Assembly: GCF_009730915.1 (NCBI RefSeq) | Contig: NC_052472.1 | Location: forward strand, 682,001-746,000 | Direction of reading: 5' to 3' | DNA: 64,000 nucleotides | DNA from: Dioscorea cayenensis subsp. rotundata | Lineage: Eukaryota > Streptophyta > Magnoliopsida > Dioscoreales > Dioscoreaceae | In this document: positions 25,015-37,390 of the stretch, piece by piece | Position numbering within the stretch: the stretch's first letter is position 1 | Layout: the number at the start of each line of letters is the position of its first letter | Notes under the pieces: generated by a model | Told to the model about the DNA's origin: nothing | The model's database searches: none | What the model saw: only the letters and a program-made list of their open reading frames with translations | Made by a program: the position numbers and the translations under genes

Positions 25015-26384
25015 TATTTATTAATACATTAATGAATAAATCATGATTTTATTAAACTAAAGAGTTCTTCTTAATTAATATATAACAGTCAATTTTTTTT
25101 AATTGAAAAATTTATATGGAACAATTATATATTTGCATCAATATCCATGGTTTTTTCCTATTATTTCTAAAGTTTATTATTTACCTTAAAAGTTATGCTA
25201 ATAATAATAATAATTTTTTTTTTACAAAGTAATAGAATAATTAAGTGTAAAATGGATAGAGTGGGTGTGAGGTCTAAATCAAGAAGTTTCAATAATTTAA
25301 TTTGGGGCAACCGACAAAATCTGGATGCCAACATAAACAAAACGAGGACCACATTGGAGTCATATTGGACCCGGATCCAATTGCATTATATTTGCATTTT
25401 CATACATATATTAAATAAAAAACCATTCATATATCCCTTTTTTTTTAAAAAAAAAAAGAAAAGCCTTTATCCTTTTTTCATCAATCTTTACATGCTCCAA
25501 TAGAAACATTGTGGTCCAATATAAATGTACACTTGCATTGTTTTTATCAAAATCAAATTATTGTTTTCATGCATGCAGGCAAACTAAAAAAAATACAAAA
25601 TTTTTCATTCAAAATAAATAAGCCAACAAGTAACAACCACAAACAGAATGAATTTTAGGTTGCAGACAAACTCGGAAATTGATGCTAAGCGCATCAATCT
25701 TTTATTCTCTATATTTACTATGACAATATCCTTTGTATTTTGTGTCATTACACTCATAGCAAGTAGTGGAGGTAATGCAAAGGGACAAGGGTATTCAAGT
25801 CATTCAACCATCCAAAGCCGACAAATAAAACAAAAAAAAGTAAAAAAAAAAAAATTGTCATGAAAAATCTCCATGGTGGAAAACCAAGAGAACCCTTTAA
25901 TTATTATTAATATTTATTTATTTATATTTAATAATGTGAAAAACCGCGACAACATATTAAATACTCAATTATGTTTAATTAAAAAGTAGTCGAGTTCTCA
26001 ATTTTTTAAATAAGAGTTGAACCATTTTATTATTGTACTGGTCCTTTTAATTAATGTTATATTTTGAATGGTTTATTCACTATTTTCAAAAATAAATAAA
26101 TAAATAAATAAAAGTAATAAGTTAAAAAAAAAAAGTAAAAACATATGCAATCTAATTAATTAAAGCATGTTTGACCTTAATTTCCTCTGTGTATGTTTAC
26201 CTCATACACCAACCTCCATTTTTTATAGAAGAGAAGAAACAAAGAGATAAGATGAGAGAAGAGAGATGAGAATATTGAAGATGATGGTGAGATAGGAGGG
26301 AGTTGAAAGCATCAGTAGTAGTACTACTGCTTGTACTATACTAAAGAGGAGGCTAATTTTGTAGTCCATCTGATCATCAATTCT

Positions 26385-28187
26385 ATGTCCCAAAGTTATC
26401 AGCATGGCATCCTTAGCAACTTCTCCGATGAGTATGCTCGGAGAGACAAACTAAGGGTGCAGCAAGGATTCAATCATATTCCTAATCTACTTGTTCCAGT
26501 ACTACAAGCAGGCCAAGATCAGGACCAACAAATTCAAAACATATACGAGTCACCGCCACCGCCATCCGGCGCCGGCAACATGCTATCGGAGATGTTCAAC
26601 TATTCATCATCAGCTGCCAGTGATGTACTTCTTGCCAGCCAAGTTCCTGTGAGCTTCAGACAGAGGCCAACCGGTAACAATATCGGCAGTTTCTCCGGTG
26701 TTGGTGTTGGTGGTGGTGGTGGTGGTGAAAATTGGTATGGTATCATGAACAGCGGAAGTGGCCTCAACTCAATTGATGAACAACCTACACAACATGTATT
26801 TTTTATGAAAGGTTCACCTCCTAGTGCTCATGATCATCTCCACAACCATGAGAGCTCTACTTTTCCGATGGTTTCGTTCGGCGAAGCATCGTATAGCAGT
26901 GGTGGAGTAGTGGAAGGTCAGGGTTTATCCTTATCATTGGCTGGTGATAATCACCGAGGTCCGATTGGTTTGATGAACGTGCTTAGAGGATCAAAGTTTG
27001 TGAGACCTACAAAAGAGCTGCTTGAAGAGTTTTGTAGTGTGGGAAGAGGCAAGCTTAAGAGTAGTGGAAGAAACAGAGTTGGTCATGGCTCTATCTCAAA
27101 CCCTAACCCTAACCCTAACCCTAATTCCAGTGCTTGTTCTTCTTCTTCTTCAAAGGATGTTGTTGTTCCTCCCTTGTCTCCTGCTGACAGGTTTGAACAC
27201 CAGAGGAAGAAGGCCAAGCTACTCTCCATGCTTGATGAGGTATTAAATAAATATTAATTATTCATCATTTAAATCATGCATATTGTTCTTTATTTATTAC
27301 TCTAATTACTAGCAAGTGATCATCATAAACAGAAGAGAATTCCGATGAGGTTGCCGGCCAAAACAAACAAAGCTAGCTGATCATGGTTGAGTTGATCCCA
27401 TGTCCTTTTCGAATCATATAAAATATTATATATATATATATATATATGCGCTATGCTTTGTTTAGTGTTTGTTGTACGTTTAGTTTAGGTACTACATGTC
27501 CAATTGAAGAAATCTCTCTTCCAATAGTGATCTTTACCATTAACATGCATATCATGATGTTTCATTATTTCTGTTGCAATATATATCGATCTGCAAGTTT
27601 CTTAATTTCATGCAACTTTTTTAAATTAATTAGTCTTGCCTATAATTAAGTAATGCATGCAGGACTGTAATATATATATATATATATATATATATGAATA
27701 AGTACTATAAATGAATGAATTATTTCATTAATTATTGGAATTTTTAGGTGGACAGGAGATACAATCACTACTGTGACCAAATGCAAATGGTAGTGAACTC
27801 TTTTGATGCAGTGATGGGCTATGGTTCAGCAACACCATACACTGCACTAGCTCAAAAGGCGATGTCGAGGCATTTCAGGTGTCTCAAAGACGCGGTGTCG
27901 GCACAATTGAAGCAGATATGTGAGTTCCTCGGCGATAAATCAGCGGGCGGTGGTGGTTCCGGCATCACTAAAGGAGAGACACCACGGCTTAAGCTTCTTG
28001 ATCAAAACCTTAGACGGCAGAGAGCTTTTCACCATTTGGGCATGATGGAACAAGAAGCCTGGAGACCTCAGAGAGGATTGCCTGAACGTTCTGTCAATGT
28101 CTTGAGAGCTTGGCTTTTTGAACACTTCCTCCATCCGTGAGTTAAAATTTGCTAGCTAGCTATCTCTTAATTAATTAATTAACTTGT

Positions 28188-28222
<35 letters not shown>

Positions 28223-29284
28223 TCTTTTCACATTGAAATAATTAATAAATAAATCAAATAAATGGACATGTAGATCTGAAGTCATTTTCTACTTTTGTTG
28301 TTTTTTTCATCTTGCAGGTACCCAAGTGATGCAGACAAGCACTTGTTGGCTAGGCAGACAGGCTTATCAAGAAATCAGGTCCTTCCTTTTCTCCTCTCCA
28401 TAGAAATAGACTCATCAGTCACTCTTCAGCTTTTCTTCAGACACCCATGAATGTATATATATATATATATATATATTATATTTTGTCTCAATTCTTTCAC
28501 TCATCAACCTTGAATTGAATGCACAGGCAGCATGCAATTGCTGACCTATAAAACAGTGTGTGATCTTAATTAAGATGCACAGGCAGTTCAGAAAGGACCA
28601 CAGTTTTATAAATACAAGCACATATACTATACTATACTATACTATACTATACTATACTATACAAATTAACACTAGCTAGCACTCTTTAAAGAGTGCTAGT
28701 GCTAGCTGCTATTAGATGTTACGGATTAATTCAATGTTGTTAGTTAGTTAATTAATTAATTAATTTGTATGTAGGTATCAAACTGGTTCATAAACGCAAG
28801 AGTTAGATTATGGAAACCAATGGTGGAGGAGATGTATCAACATGAGGCCAAGGATCATGAGGAGTGTGATGATAAGGAGAGGAGCATTGAAGAAAGGCAA
28901 CAAAGAGCACAATCACCAACACAGCATCATCATCAACAACAACATAACACTGAGAAGCCTGAAACCAATGCATTAGAAAGTGACATCTCCTCCCACTCTC
29001 AGGGACCAACGTCCATTTCCTTTCACCAACACCACCACCACGGCCACCACGGCCACCACCACCGGTCTAGCTCAGACGATGCAATACTTGCCACCTCTGA
29101 GCTTGACGTGCATGGAGTTCCCGGCGATGACATGTTTCGCTTAGCTGCCGTGTATGGTGGTGTTGCTAATGCACTTGTCGCCGGAGATGTGTCACTCACT
29201 CTCGGCCTCCGCCATGCCGGGAATGGTTCCTCAGCAAAGCCGGAGAATAACCGGCCGTTTGCTCTCAGGGATTGTGGAGGTTAG
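26385..29284 (+). CDS. BEL1-like (BELL) TALE homeodomain transcription factor
   Basis: Four exons: 26385-27239, 27748-28136, 28318-28378, 28775-29284; the product is 604 aa. Domains in order: an N-terminal RRDKLRVQ motif (about 19-26), a ZIBEL-type GLSLSL (180-185), the SKY region (about 196-220), an Asn-Pro repeat (239-247), the BELL domain (about 263-350), and a TALE homeodomain (about 391-453) with its PYP loop and [11 protein letters not shown] recognition helix. A second ZIBEL motif VSLTLGL is at 574-580. BELL proteins act in the nucleus as heterodimers with KNOX proteins in meristem and organ patterning. The RRDKLR start and the [12 protein letters not shown] end resemble the RPL/PENNYWISE/qSH1 clade; this is a motif-level guess. 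The exon pattern (SKY plus BELL, then a homeodomain split over three exons) is normal for the family. A His-rich tract lies at about 519-530. Introns hold TA and ACTAT microsatellites. Confidence 0.95.
28624..28662. repeat. (ACTAT)n pentanucleotide microsatellite in BELL intron 3
   Basis: About eight ACTAT units in intron 3 of the homeobox gene, 14 bp before a 24-bp perfect palindrome. Confidence 0.95.
28676..28699. other. 24-bp perfect palindrome in BELL intron 3
   Basis: The arm CTAGCACTCTTT is followed directly by its reverse complement AAAGAGTGCTAG, with no loop. It sits 75 bp before the exon 4 acceptor. Confidence 0.9.
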
Positions 29285-29691
29285 CTAGCTAGTTGGTTTG
29301 AACAAAGAGATCTAAAGAAACCAAAATTCAAAAGAAAATCCACAAAGAAGAGCAAATTCAAAGATAGATCTCTTTTTTTAACCAATTCATCCTTCTTTAC
29401 TTTCATATTTTTATGCCATTGTTTGTCAATGATCATAGACATATATAGGAATGTGAAATAGCTAGTTTCTTGTTCATCCGCCTTATTTACAATGTAAATT
29501 GTTAGAAAACATGCATATTTGTTGTGAAGGGATGGGATGGGATTGAAACAATAGCTTTGATTAATTTCCATGGAGACATTGCTACTGAACACGTGGACCT
29601 GATTGAGTAATTATTAATGCTAGAAAGCGGTGGTTGATTGCTTGTATTTAATGGTACACTTCTTTCCAGATGGCTGGGACCATCTCCCCTA

Positions 29692-29714
29692 TTTCTCTCT
29701 CTCTCTCTCTCTCT
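29692..29714. repeat. (CT)n microsatellite
   Basis: Short CT run between the BELL gene and the convergent phosphatase gene, in what may be a 3' UTR or spacer. Confidence 0.9.
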
Positions 29715-29854
29715 GATGATTTTACTGAAGGATAACTTTCAGTTGTGAGAAGTATGCATCACATTGTTAATTGCTAGATTTCACTACAAGAAGCTCTGAA
29801 CATGATATAACTCATGTGTGCATGTATGTAGTTCAAGTTCAAGGGCTTTATTAC

Positions 29855-31696
29855 TTATACTGGCATCTGTACATTGTTCATCTTTAAGCAAAGATGAGCT
29901 CTCACAGGTTTGTGGTCAGAGCTATTAATACAATCTATTGATTCGTATGAACGTAGAACAGCGTCGATTCCCGCTCCGCTATCAACCTTGAACAAGATCC
30001 TGTCCGTCCAGGAAGGTATTCTGATCTGAATAAGAATTATGAAATATTAAAAACTAATCAGTGTAATATTACTGATTATATCTGAAATCTAAGTTTTGTA
30101 TACCTTGTAACTTGTATCATAGTCACTGCTTCCTATATTGTATTTGTAGGTAGGCTTGAAAGATAAGGTCCCCTCACAAAATCCATTGAATACTTGTCCT
30201 CTTTCAGCCTCTTGTAGCAGTTGATCTTTGCTTGTGAGCAACTGTCAACAACAAACTGATTATCAGATTTGATTAAAAGCAACAGGGGAACTTGAATTCA
30301 CTTTTGAAATGCTTCTTATTACACTGAGGAGGTTTCTCTGAATCAAGCTTCTGACAGGCAGTGTGCTAATTCCATGTATTCTGTAATTAAGATCTCCGAG
30401 CCAGACTGTAAGATGCGAAGGCCTTGAATACGGATTTCTGTCTTTGGAGAAGAGTTTCTCAGAAATGTGTCTGCATTGCGAGTTCCTCTTCTCCACCTTG
30501 TGTTCATGAGCTACCCAAATCAACATGCAGGTTTAGCGCATGTTCAGTTATAAAATGCTTATTGTAAACTAGTTAGTTTTACCTGAAAGATGGCAGCAAA
30601 CGAAGATCATTCGCACACCGTTGAAGTTGATATAAATGGCTACAGCCCCCTTTTTTCTCCCTCTCAAGCCACCATAACCTCCGACAGCATGCTTATCAAT
30701 CTTCACCTCTAAAAATATTTTAATTGGCTGTTGGATGTATCATCAATAAGAGAAAGAAAGTAGAAGCAAGATGGATGGCATTCAATCTCACCTTTCATGT
30801 GGATTTCCGAGTTTTTGGGGCCAAATAAAAATAATTGAAGAGATTGCATAGTAGCTTCTCCTAGCAGACTTAGCAGAAAATTCAGAGTTAAAATTCAAGC
30901 AGAGCAAGTACCTCTGATACAAGAGAGATTACTTTCTGTATTCATATGTACCTGTGAGTTTCAGTGAGAGCCGATTGCAAAAGTTGAGCAATATTCTGCC
31001 TTGGAGCTTCTTGTAATCCAATTGCTAAGAGATCAAACCTCGGTTCCTTGCCAACTAGCTCAATGAAGTCTTTGGTGGACAGCTTCAATGTAAAGAATAT
31101 ACACAAACAACATTAGTTGGATGATATTAATTTGTTTCTGTAGTTTGGCAAGGAGGATCACTGGTATACATGTACCTTTCCATTCATGTTCCATGTTACT
31201 ATGCACAAGCAAAGAACAGAGCTGGGAGATGAAGAGAACTTGCAATTTTTCTGAAGACTGACTGCCTTGATGCCGCTATGGCTTATTTGACCATGCCCAA
31301 TCAAATCCATCCTCTGATCCTTCGGTTTACTCGATCTTCTCCTGCAAGGGCCATCATATATACATACAGCATTGTTTTCTACAAACCACACGAGAAGAGT
31401 TGGCACTGAACTGTAATAAAAACCATGGATACAAATCTATGAAACATTTTATCTGTAATCCAAGTAATTTATCCGAAACAGATAAACCTAAGGATATCTA
31501 ATCAAGTCTTGAAAATATAGAAAGCACATGTATTCAACCTTTAACTGTATTGCAATTCTGTTACTTCTTGAAACGCAAGCAGTAAAAGATGTTAAAATGG
31601 GAATTGATTAGCAACAATGAAAAATGCAGGAAAAACAAGAGATAACAGAGGAATAAGGACATACTGTAAACAATGACAACTGTTATAATTTCCCAT
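29855..31696 (-). CDS. IP5P11: type I/II inositol polyphosphate 5-phosphatase, 5PTase11-like
   Basis: Eight exons, from the start: 31665-31696, 31176-31341, 30952-31082, 30792-30868, 30583-30708, 30323-30510, 30104-30241, 29855-30025; the product is 342 aa, close to the small plant 5PTase11 class. The IPPc domain starts at VTWNMNGK. Signature motifs are WLGDLNYR (214-221, metal and phosphate binding), PSWTDRILFK (290-299) and SSDHKPV (321-327). The enzyme removes the 5-phosphate from phosphoinositides or soluble inositol phosphates. The tiny first exon encodes MGNYNSCHC, an N-myristoylation consensus (Gly2, Ser6) with nearby Cys that could be palmitoylated, so membrane anchoring is likely; this is inference. 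The start was chosen because exon 1 joins exon 2 in frame across a GTATGT donor. The gene converges on the BELL gene. Confidence 0.9.
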
Positions 31697-33119
31697 GTCT
31701 TCGTTTCTGTATCCTTCCACAAAGGTGAACAAACGACCCTTATATCTCCAACAATACATATATAGGCCGTTCAAAACTCATCTTTGGAAAAATGCAAGGT
31801 AAGAACTTTATCAACAATGGAGTGGCCTTGACTTTGAGTGCTTTCACATCCTTTAAATTGGACAAACCATATCTCTTTAATCTGCTGCTCTTGTTCTCAA
31901 AGTTAGGTTTTGGTGGTTGACCTCCAAGTAATATGAATACATTAAGAAATAGAAGCCCATCTTTTTCATGAAAGCTTCAATCATTCAATCTTTATAATTC
32001 AACTCATTAATATAGAACGTCTCTGGAATCTAGCGGTCTCCACATATCTAAATTCTTCTCCCAATTAATCGATCGCCTCTTCAAACTCTTAACTGTCAAA
32101 GTTCATTATTTTCTCCTATCTACCTTTTCGTGGTCAGTAATCTTACTATTGTCGGCTAGAGAAGATAATGACATCTTTTCTTCTTTGTTTACTTGGATCA
32201 ATCTTCAAAAATGCCATGTAATAGTTCAGAGATTAGAAACACAATTGCAAACATTTTCTCCACCCAACACCAACACTAACGTGAGACTTTTTGTGGTGAC
32301 AGGTTTAAAGATGATGCTGACTGATTCTCACCAAACATGTGTAGAAAGATGGACAGACATTGATAACAAGAGTATAAAGGCAAGGCAAATTGCTATATAA
32401 CGATATAGACATACAGTAAGTCAATACAATGCTTGTTTTGAAAACTTTTGCCTGAATTGAATATGAGAATAAAGCAAACTCACAAAACAAGAAACAATAG
32501 ATACCAATGATGTTCGGTACCTGCAATTTGAAGAAACTTTCATTTTCATGATGATAGAGTCATGAGAGTACATGACTTGCCTCGTTAAAGTAGATGATCT
32601 TGAATAATATGAAGTAAGATCAATCAACAGGCTTAGTAGTCCCAGCCAGTGAGTCTGCAATTCTCATATTCTGATGGACAGACATTTGATGCGTCATAGT
32701 ATCATGCAGACATATTAAATATGAAAATCTACATTTTGAATTTCTTGATAAGAAAGATGTAATAATACGAGGCAGGTATTGATTGAGAAGATTGCGCCGT
32801 CTCCCTCAAGTAGATGGAGCAGGTGTGACTTTCATGTAAAGTGAACTTGATGCTTCTTGCCAGCCTCCATCAATGAGCATCTGGTGTGAAGTAACACAAT
32901 TGACTTGGAAACCAATTTTACAGTCAGAAACAAACATGATTAGGATTTATAACCATGTATGCGAAAGAAACACACGGTCATATACTTTATTATGCCCAAA
33001 TTTTCAAAACAGCAGACTGATGCTCTCTGAGCAGTGACAGAATACATATGGCTGTATTGGCTCTTCCGATACACAACTGATAGAAATCTTAAAAATCTTG
33101 CCTATGTGGCACTCTCAAG
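31697..33119. other. spacer between two minus-strand genes
   Basis: About 1.4 kb holding the upstream region of the phosphatase gene and the 3' flank of the BTB gene. I see no coding region; short frames lack family motifs. Confidence 0.6.
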
Positions 33120-35334
33120 TCAATTTCTATCTGATCGCAACCGAGCCCCCTGTTGTTCCATGAAAGGCCTTATGAAAGTCCTCCTCCACCAGACCTCAAA
33201 GGCTCTTTGAAGGTTCGGGCAGCTGTCACCGACCTTCAGGAAACTACCTAACCATGAGAGCAAAATACTCTGCTGGTCATCCAGAGGAAGTGTCAGAATT
33301 GTTCGACCAATTCCTTCCTCCACAACCTTCCGATCAAATGATCTGCAACCATGCTGCAACCAGTTGTAGTCTTCGATCAGTGGCTGCAGCCATACATGTA
33401 ACAGTAGCTGGCGAGTATCCTTTGGTGGAAGCATTTCTCCTTTGCCTATCCCAACGAAAAGCCTGGCAGTGATACAGCTAACAAGGTGGCGTGACACAAT
33501 AGGCAGTCTTGGGTGTAATTTAGCCAACTCTGCTTGAGTAGCCCACATCAATGCAAACTCATCTGCAACACGCCTGTCTGCTAGAATCTCAAGTAACCAC
33601 AATAGATTATCAGCCTCCAGAACTATCTGCTGCATGATAGGATCTTTGCATCCTAAAGATTTATCATCTAAGAACCCAGGTTCAGCTGCTTGCCGAAATG
33701 AGGCTAATAGTGAAGTCAGACAACTTTGGCAAGAATTGTACAATGTCTCAACACAAATGTCTGCTGAGCCATTAGTCAAAAGGCTGTTTTCCTTTAGAAG
33801 CTTCAGCATTAAGGATTTCATCTCACGCCGACCTCTCTCATCATTGCTCTTGAGCACCATTTCCATTATACGGGAAAAGGTAGCATTAGGGGGGTTAGAG
33901 ATATCAGAAGATACCCTTTTCAGTATCGAGCTGATCCCATAAGTATCAGATTTAATATGTGTAACTGACGCAATCACATTTTCTTCTTCTTCTCCAACCC
34001 AAGGAACTGCTTCTAAGTATTCCAGACATGACTTGATACATGCACTGAATCCAAGGGACTTTGCAGCCTGTGAAAGGAAAGATTTGATTATGCAGGAACT
34101 AAGAATTGAAACTGGAAGCAAGCATTAGCAATTATCCTTTACAGTGTATTTAACTACCTTTTATGCTTCCAGAGTTGAGTGCTGTAAAATTCAGAAAATT
34201 CCAGCAATATCTGGGGTCTTATAGCTAGTTCCATTCTCACATGAGAGTTCACATTCAGAAGTTCCATATAGATACTCTCACATTCAGAAGTACTGTGTGT
34301 GTGTTTTCCTCAGGTTTAAAGTTTTGTGGTGATAGGCATGCCTACTCACTATATGTAAACCTAGAGAGAGGCCAAGTCTCAGCAGTATTATGTTTTTAAG
34401 GCATCCAGAACAACTTTGATTTTTATAGGAAATGTTTCAACAGTTAAAATAACTTTAATTTCAAAAACACATGCTGATAGACTACGTGCTTCCTTTCACT
34501 AGATTATACATATATAGCACCTAATTTGTTTGTTAATCCTTGCTATCAGAAAATAAATTCATAAACATATGAATGTACCAATCCTAGGTAATACTTGCTC
34601 ACAGGAAGAAATGCACATGGAGATTATAAATACACTGATAATGTTCATGTGCATACAAAGTTTGATTGAAAAAAATTATTTTATGATACCTCAAGTATGC
34701 GGAGCACACGAGGAACACTTTGCTTCATTAGCCTCTGTTTCATTTCTTTGCAATACATCAGTCCCACAGCCTCAACATAGATCTCCACATCCTCACAATC
34801 ATCTATTTCAATGCAGGATACCGGAGATTGTCCAGAAAGCTTATCTGAAAAGAAGTTGCTTTTCTCTGAAAGAATATTGCTGTGAACACTCATTTTAACA
34901 ATGATCCCCTCTTTCCCAGACAAATTCACCTTCAAATCACTGGTTTCAGGCTGTCCAAAGCCGACTGATATCTTTCTCTGATGGCTCTCACCATTTGGTT
35001 TCAGTGTTCCTTCTGAAGTCACTGGTGGACTACTAGCAGAAGTGCTGGAATTCAAGCATTTCTGATCTTCAGAACTAACTCTAGATCTTGATGGTGAGGG
35101 CTGCACTCTAGTTTCAGGGGACGACGGGCTTGACAATTTCTTAGAGGAAGACTTGGATGTTGCAGGTGGATTCTCTGGCCTTTGTTTTGTTTGCTGACTT
35201 TGGTTCTTGATGGTCTTCTGGAAAACAACTTGGGAGGGACAACACCAGAACCCTTCTGGAGTCACAGCAATAGGAACATCTCTGATCTTTGTCTGCCCAG
35301 GCTCAACCTTTCTAACTTTATACTCTGCCATCAT
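33120..35334 (-). CDS. BTB/POZ domain protein of the At3g50780 type
   Basis: Two exons (34690-35334 and 33120-34067); the product is 530 aa. The N-terminus (residues about 1-35, with KVRKVEPGQTKIRDVP and EGFWCCPS) is a hallmark of a small plant family. A Ser/Pro-rich linker at about 45-115 follows. The BTB/POZ domain covers about 133-215 (VNLSGKEGIIVKMSVHS, then LSEKSNFFSDKL) and continues across the intron into a helical C-terminal part with WLQPLIEDYNWL and WWRRTFIRPF. BTB domains form dimers and often link targets to CUL3 ubiquitin ligases. The function of this family is not established. Two adjacent ATG codons (35334, 35331) open the frame. A GTAAGT donor at 35831 and an acceptor near 35430 suggest a 5'-UTR intron. 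Confidence 0.88.
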
Positions 35335-37390
35335 TCCTTTGTTTTTCTTCCAGTTCTTAATTCTTATGAGAATTCAGAAATGGGTGAGAAACATGAATTG
35401 GAGCTGTAAACTTCAGATGCTAATCCACCTGAAAATTTCCACAACTGCATATAGAAACCAGTAAATGCAAGTTTGGCCAAATCTTCAAACCCTAATCACT
35501 GAATTTTGAGTTAGCAAAGATGAGATTTTTAACAATTTTCCAACCATAAGAACAAAAAAGACACCACATTAATTCATACTTTATTCCACAATGAAAAGGA
35601 GGGCAAACAAGCTAGTTCAGATTCACAACAATAAACTGAATCTCTTTCCAAATATATGAACAGAAATTTCAACTCTAAACTAAGACCATGCCCTTTCAGA
35701 TGACAACACAAATCAACAACTCATGAACATCAACTCATAATCTGTAACAAATCACACAAAAACACACAAAAAGGCCAAAACTTTAAGATCACACTACCAA
35801 ATGAGAACAACTAACCAAATAAAATACTTACTCTGCATGATCTCCTCCCATTCCCCTCACATTCCAAAGGAGGAACACAATATTGGTTTGGTAGAGTGGG
35901 AATTCTGTCCTAGTGATATCCTTATCTTTAAATACAGATTCTTCTGATCCCACACCACACTCTTAAAAAGTGTATTCCCCAAAACACCCCTCTGCCATTT
36001 TATTTAGCTCACTTGAAACTTGAAAGAGCATGCTATAGTTTATAGAAAAGAAGTGATAGTGTGCTGGTGGTGGTCATGACTCATGATGCTGATGCCTTTG
36101 AAGGAAAGGAATCCTTGTCCTTCATTTGTGTATGTGCACAGCTTGGTTCTGTCTGGTGGTAGGGTCCCATATGGACCATATCTTATACAGCAACTCACCA
36201 CTGCTTATGAAGAGATTAGAGAAAAAGACACTAGAGATGCATTTCTTTCATAAGATGTTAACTGTTGGCTACTCAACTTTTGATTCTTCATTCTTTTCAT
36301 GTTTCATTTGATTTTTCTCTTTCAGATTATTAGTTTGTTTGTTTTGATAAGATAAAGAGTGAATTCTTGTATCAATCATCACTGTCACTAGTCCCACTAC
36401 TTCCAAAGCTTGGTTGGGACTAAATAGGATTTGTGATGATGTTTATTTCAGGGACCCATGGAAGTAGGATTCTCTGGTTGGATATATATATATATATATA
36501 TATATTTATTTATTTATTTATTTTGTTAAAAAAAAAAAAAAGAAATTTTTGTCCAAATTAACTTGTACTACTATGATCATGTTGGCTTGTCTGGTTAAAT
36601 GTGACAACTCATTACAAAACTAAGACCATATTATACCTGTCCAAACTTTGACCTGTTTAATTATTGTAAAGAATTAGAGATTTATTAGGGATTATGAAAT
36701 TTATTAGGAAAGGTAATCCCACTTTTGCTTCAATAAACATCACAAAGACAAAGACCATGCATGTCCTTTTCCATTAGAGACCAGGATATATGGTCTAGCT
36801 CATAGATATACATACAGACCAGGTATTTCTTTGCAGATCAAAACAGAAACAAAAAAAAAAAATCTATATATATAAATTAAAAGAAAAGAGACACACTGTT
36901 CTATGCTTGTGCTTTTGCATAGTTTTTTTCTTGTCCATTGTTTTATTGGGGCCTTCAAATGATTCTCACTCAGTGGAAAAAGCAAAAAGCAACCCCACAA
37001 TTACAAGCCACATCCTTATCACCATTGTCCTCTTGTGTGAGCATCCAAGGACTGCAAAGAGACACACTGACAAAAGTACTTTGTCATTTGGGCACCCTCC
37101 AAGTTTTCAACTACAAGATATTTAACCTGAGTGTGGCATGCAAAAACCATTTAAATCTTCCAATTCATATTGTCACAAGATCCAAATTTACTTTGAAAAG
37201 TCTGTGTAGGACCAGTTCATTTTTTCTGACACAATGAACTGAAAAGGTTTGTCAATGGAGCATTATTAAAAAAATGTACATAGAAGCATTACATGGCATG
37301 CTGTAGTTTGGCAACAATCGCTGACTTGTTAACAGGGTCTGAAACTCATTATCAAGGTCACAAGATCTACTGAAAAAGAACCAAATAGCA
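35335..37390. other. 5' UTR and promoter region of the BTB gene, then spacer
   Basis: The first ~550 bp probably hold the 5' UTR and its intron (about 35430-35831) of the BTB gene. A TA run (about 36480-36505) and an A run lie further right. Nothing coding was seen. The last few hundred bases are upstream of the divergent small membrane-protein gene. Confidence 0.55.

Larger units (their letters stand above)
18474..26384. other. long AT-rich intergenic region upstream of the BELL gene
   Basis: Nearly 8 kb with no frame that I recognise and no splice-consistent coding pieces. It holds AT microsatellites, a mirror-like (AAT)n-(ATT)n tract at about 19337-19410, an (AAT)n run at about 20485-20515, and small tandem duplications near 22590-22635, 22929-22965 and 24965-25014. 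Part of it is probably regulatory DNA of the homeobox gene, but nothing in the sequence proves that. A 5' UTR for that gene may begin around 26220, where a GA-rich leader precedes the ATG. Confidence 0.6.

Noticed and set aside
25195-25503. 102-codon plus-strand frame in the AT-rich region
   Set aside because: Composition is driven by poly(A)/poly(T) runs, both strands are open, and no domain is visible.
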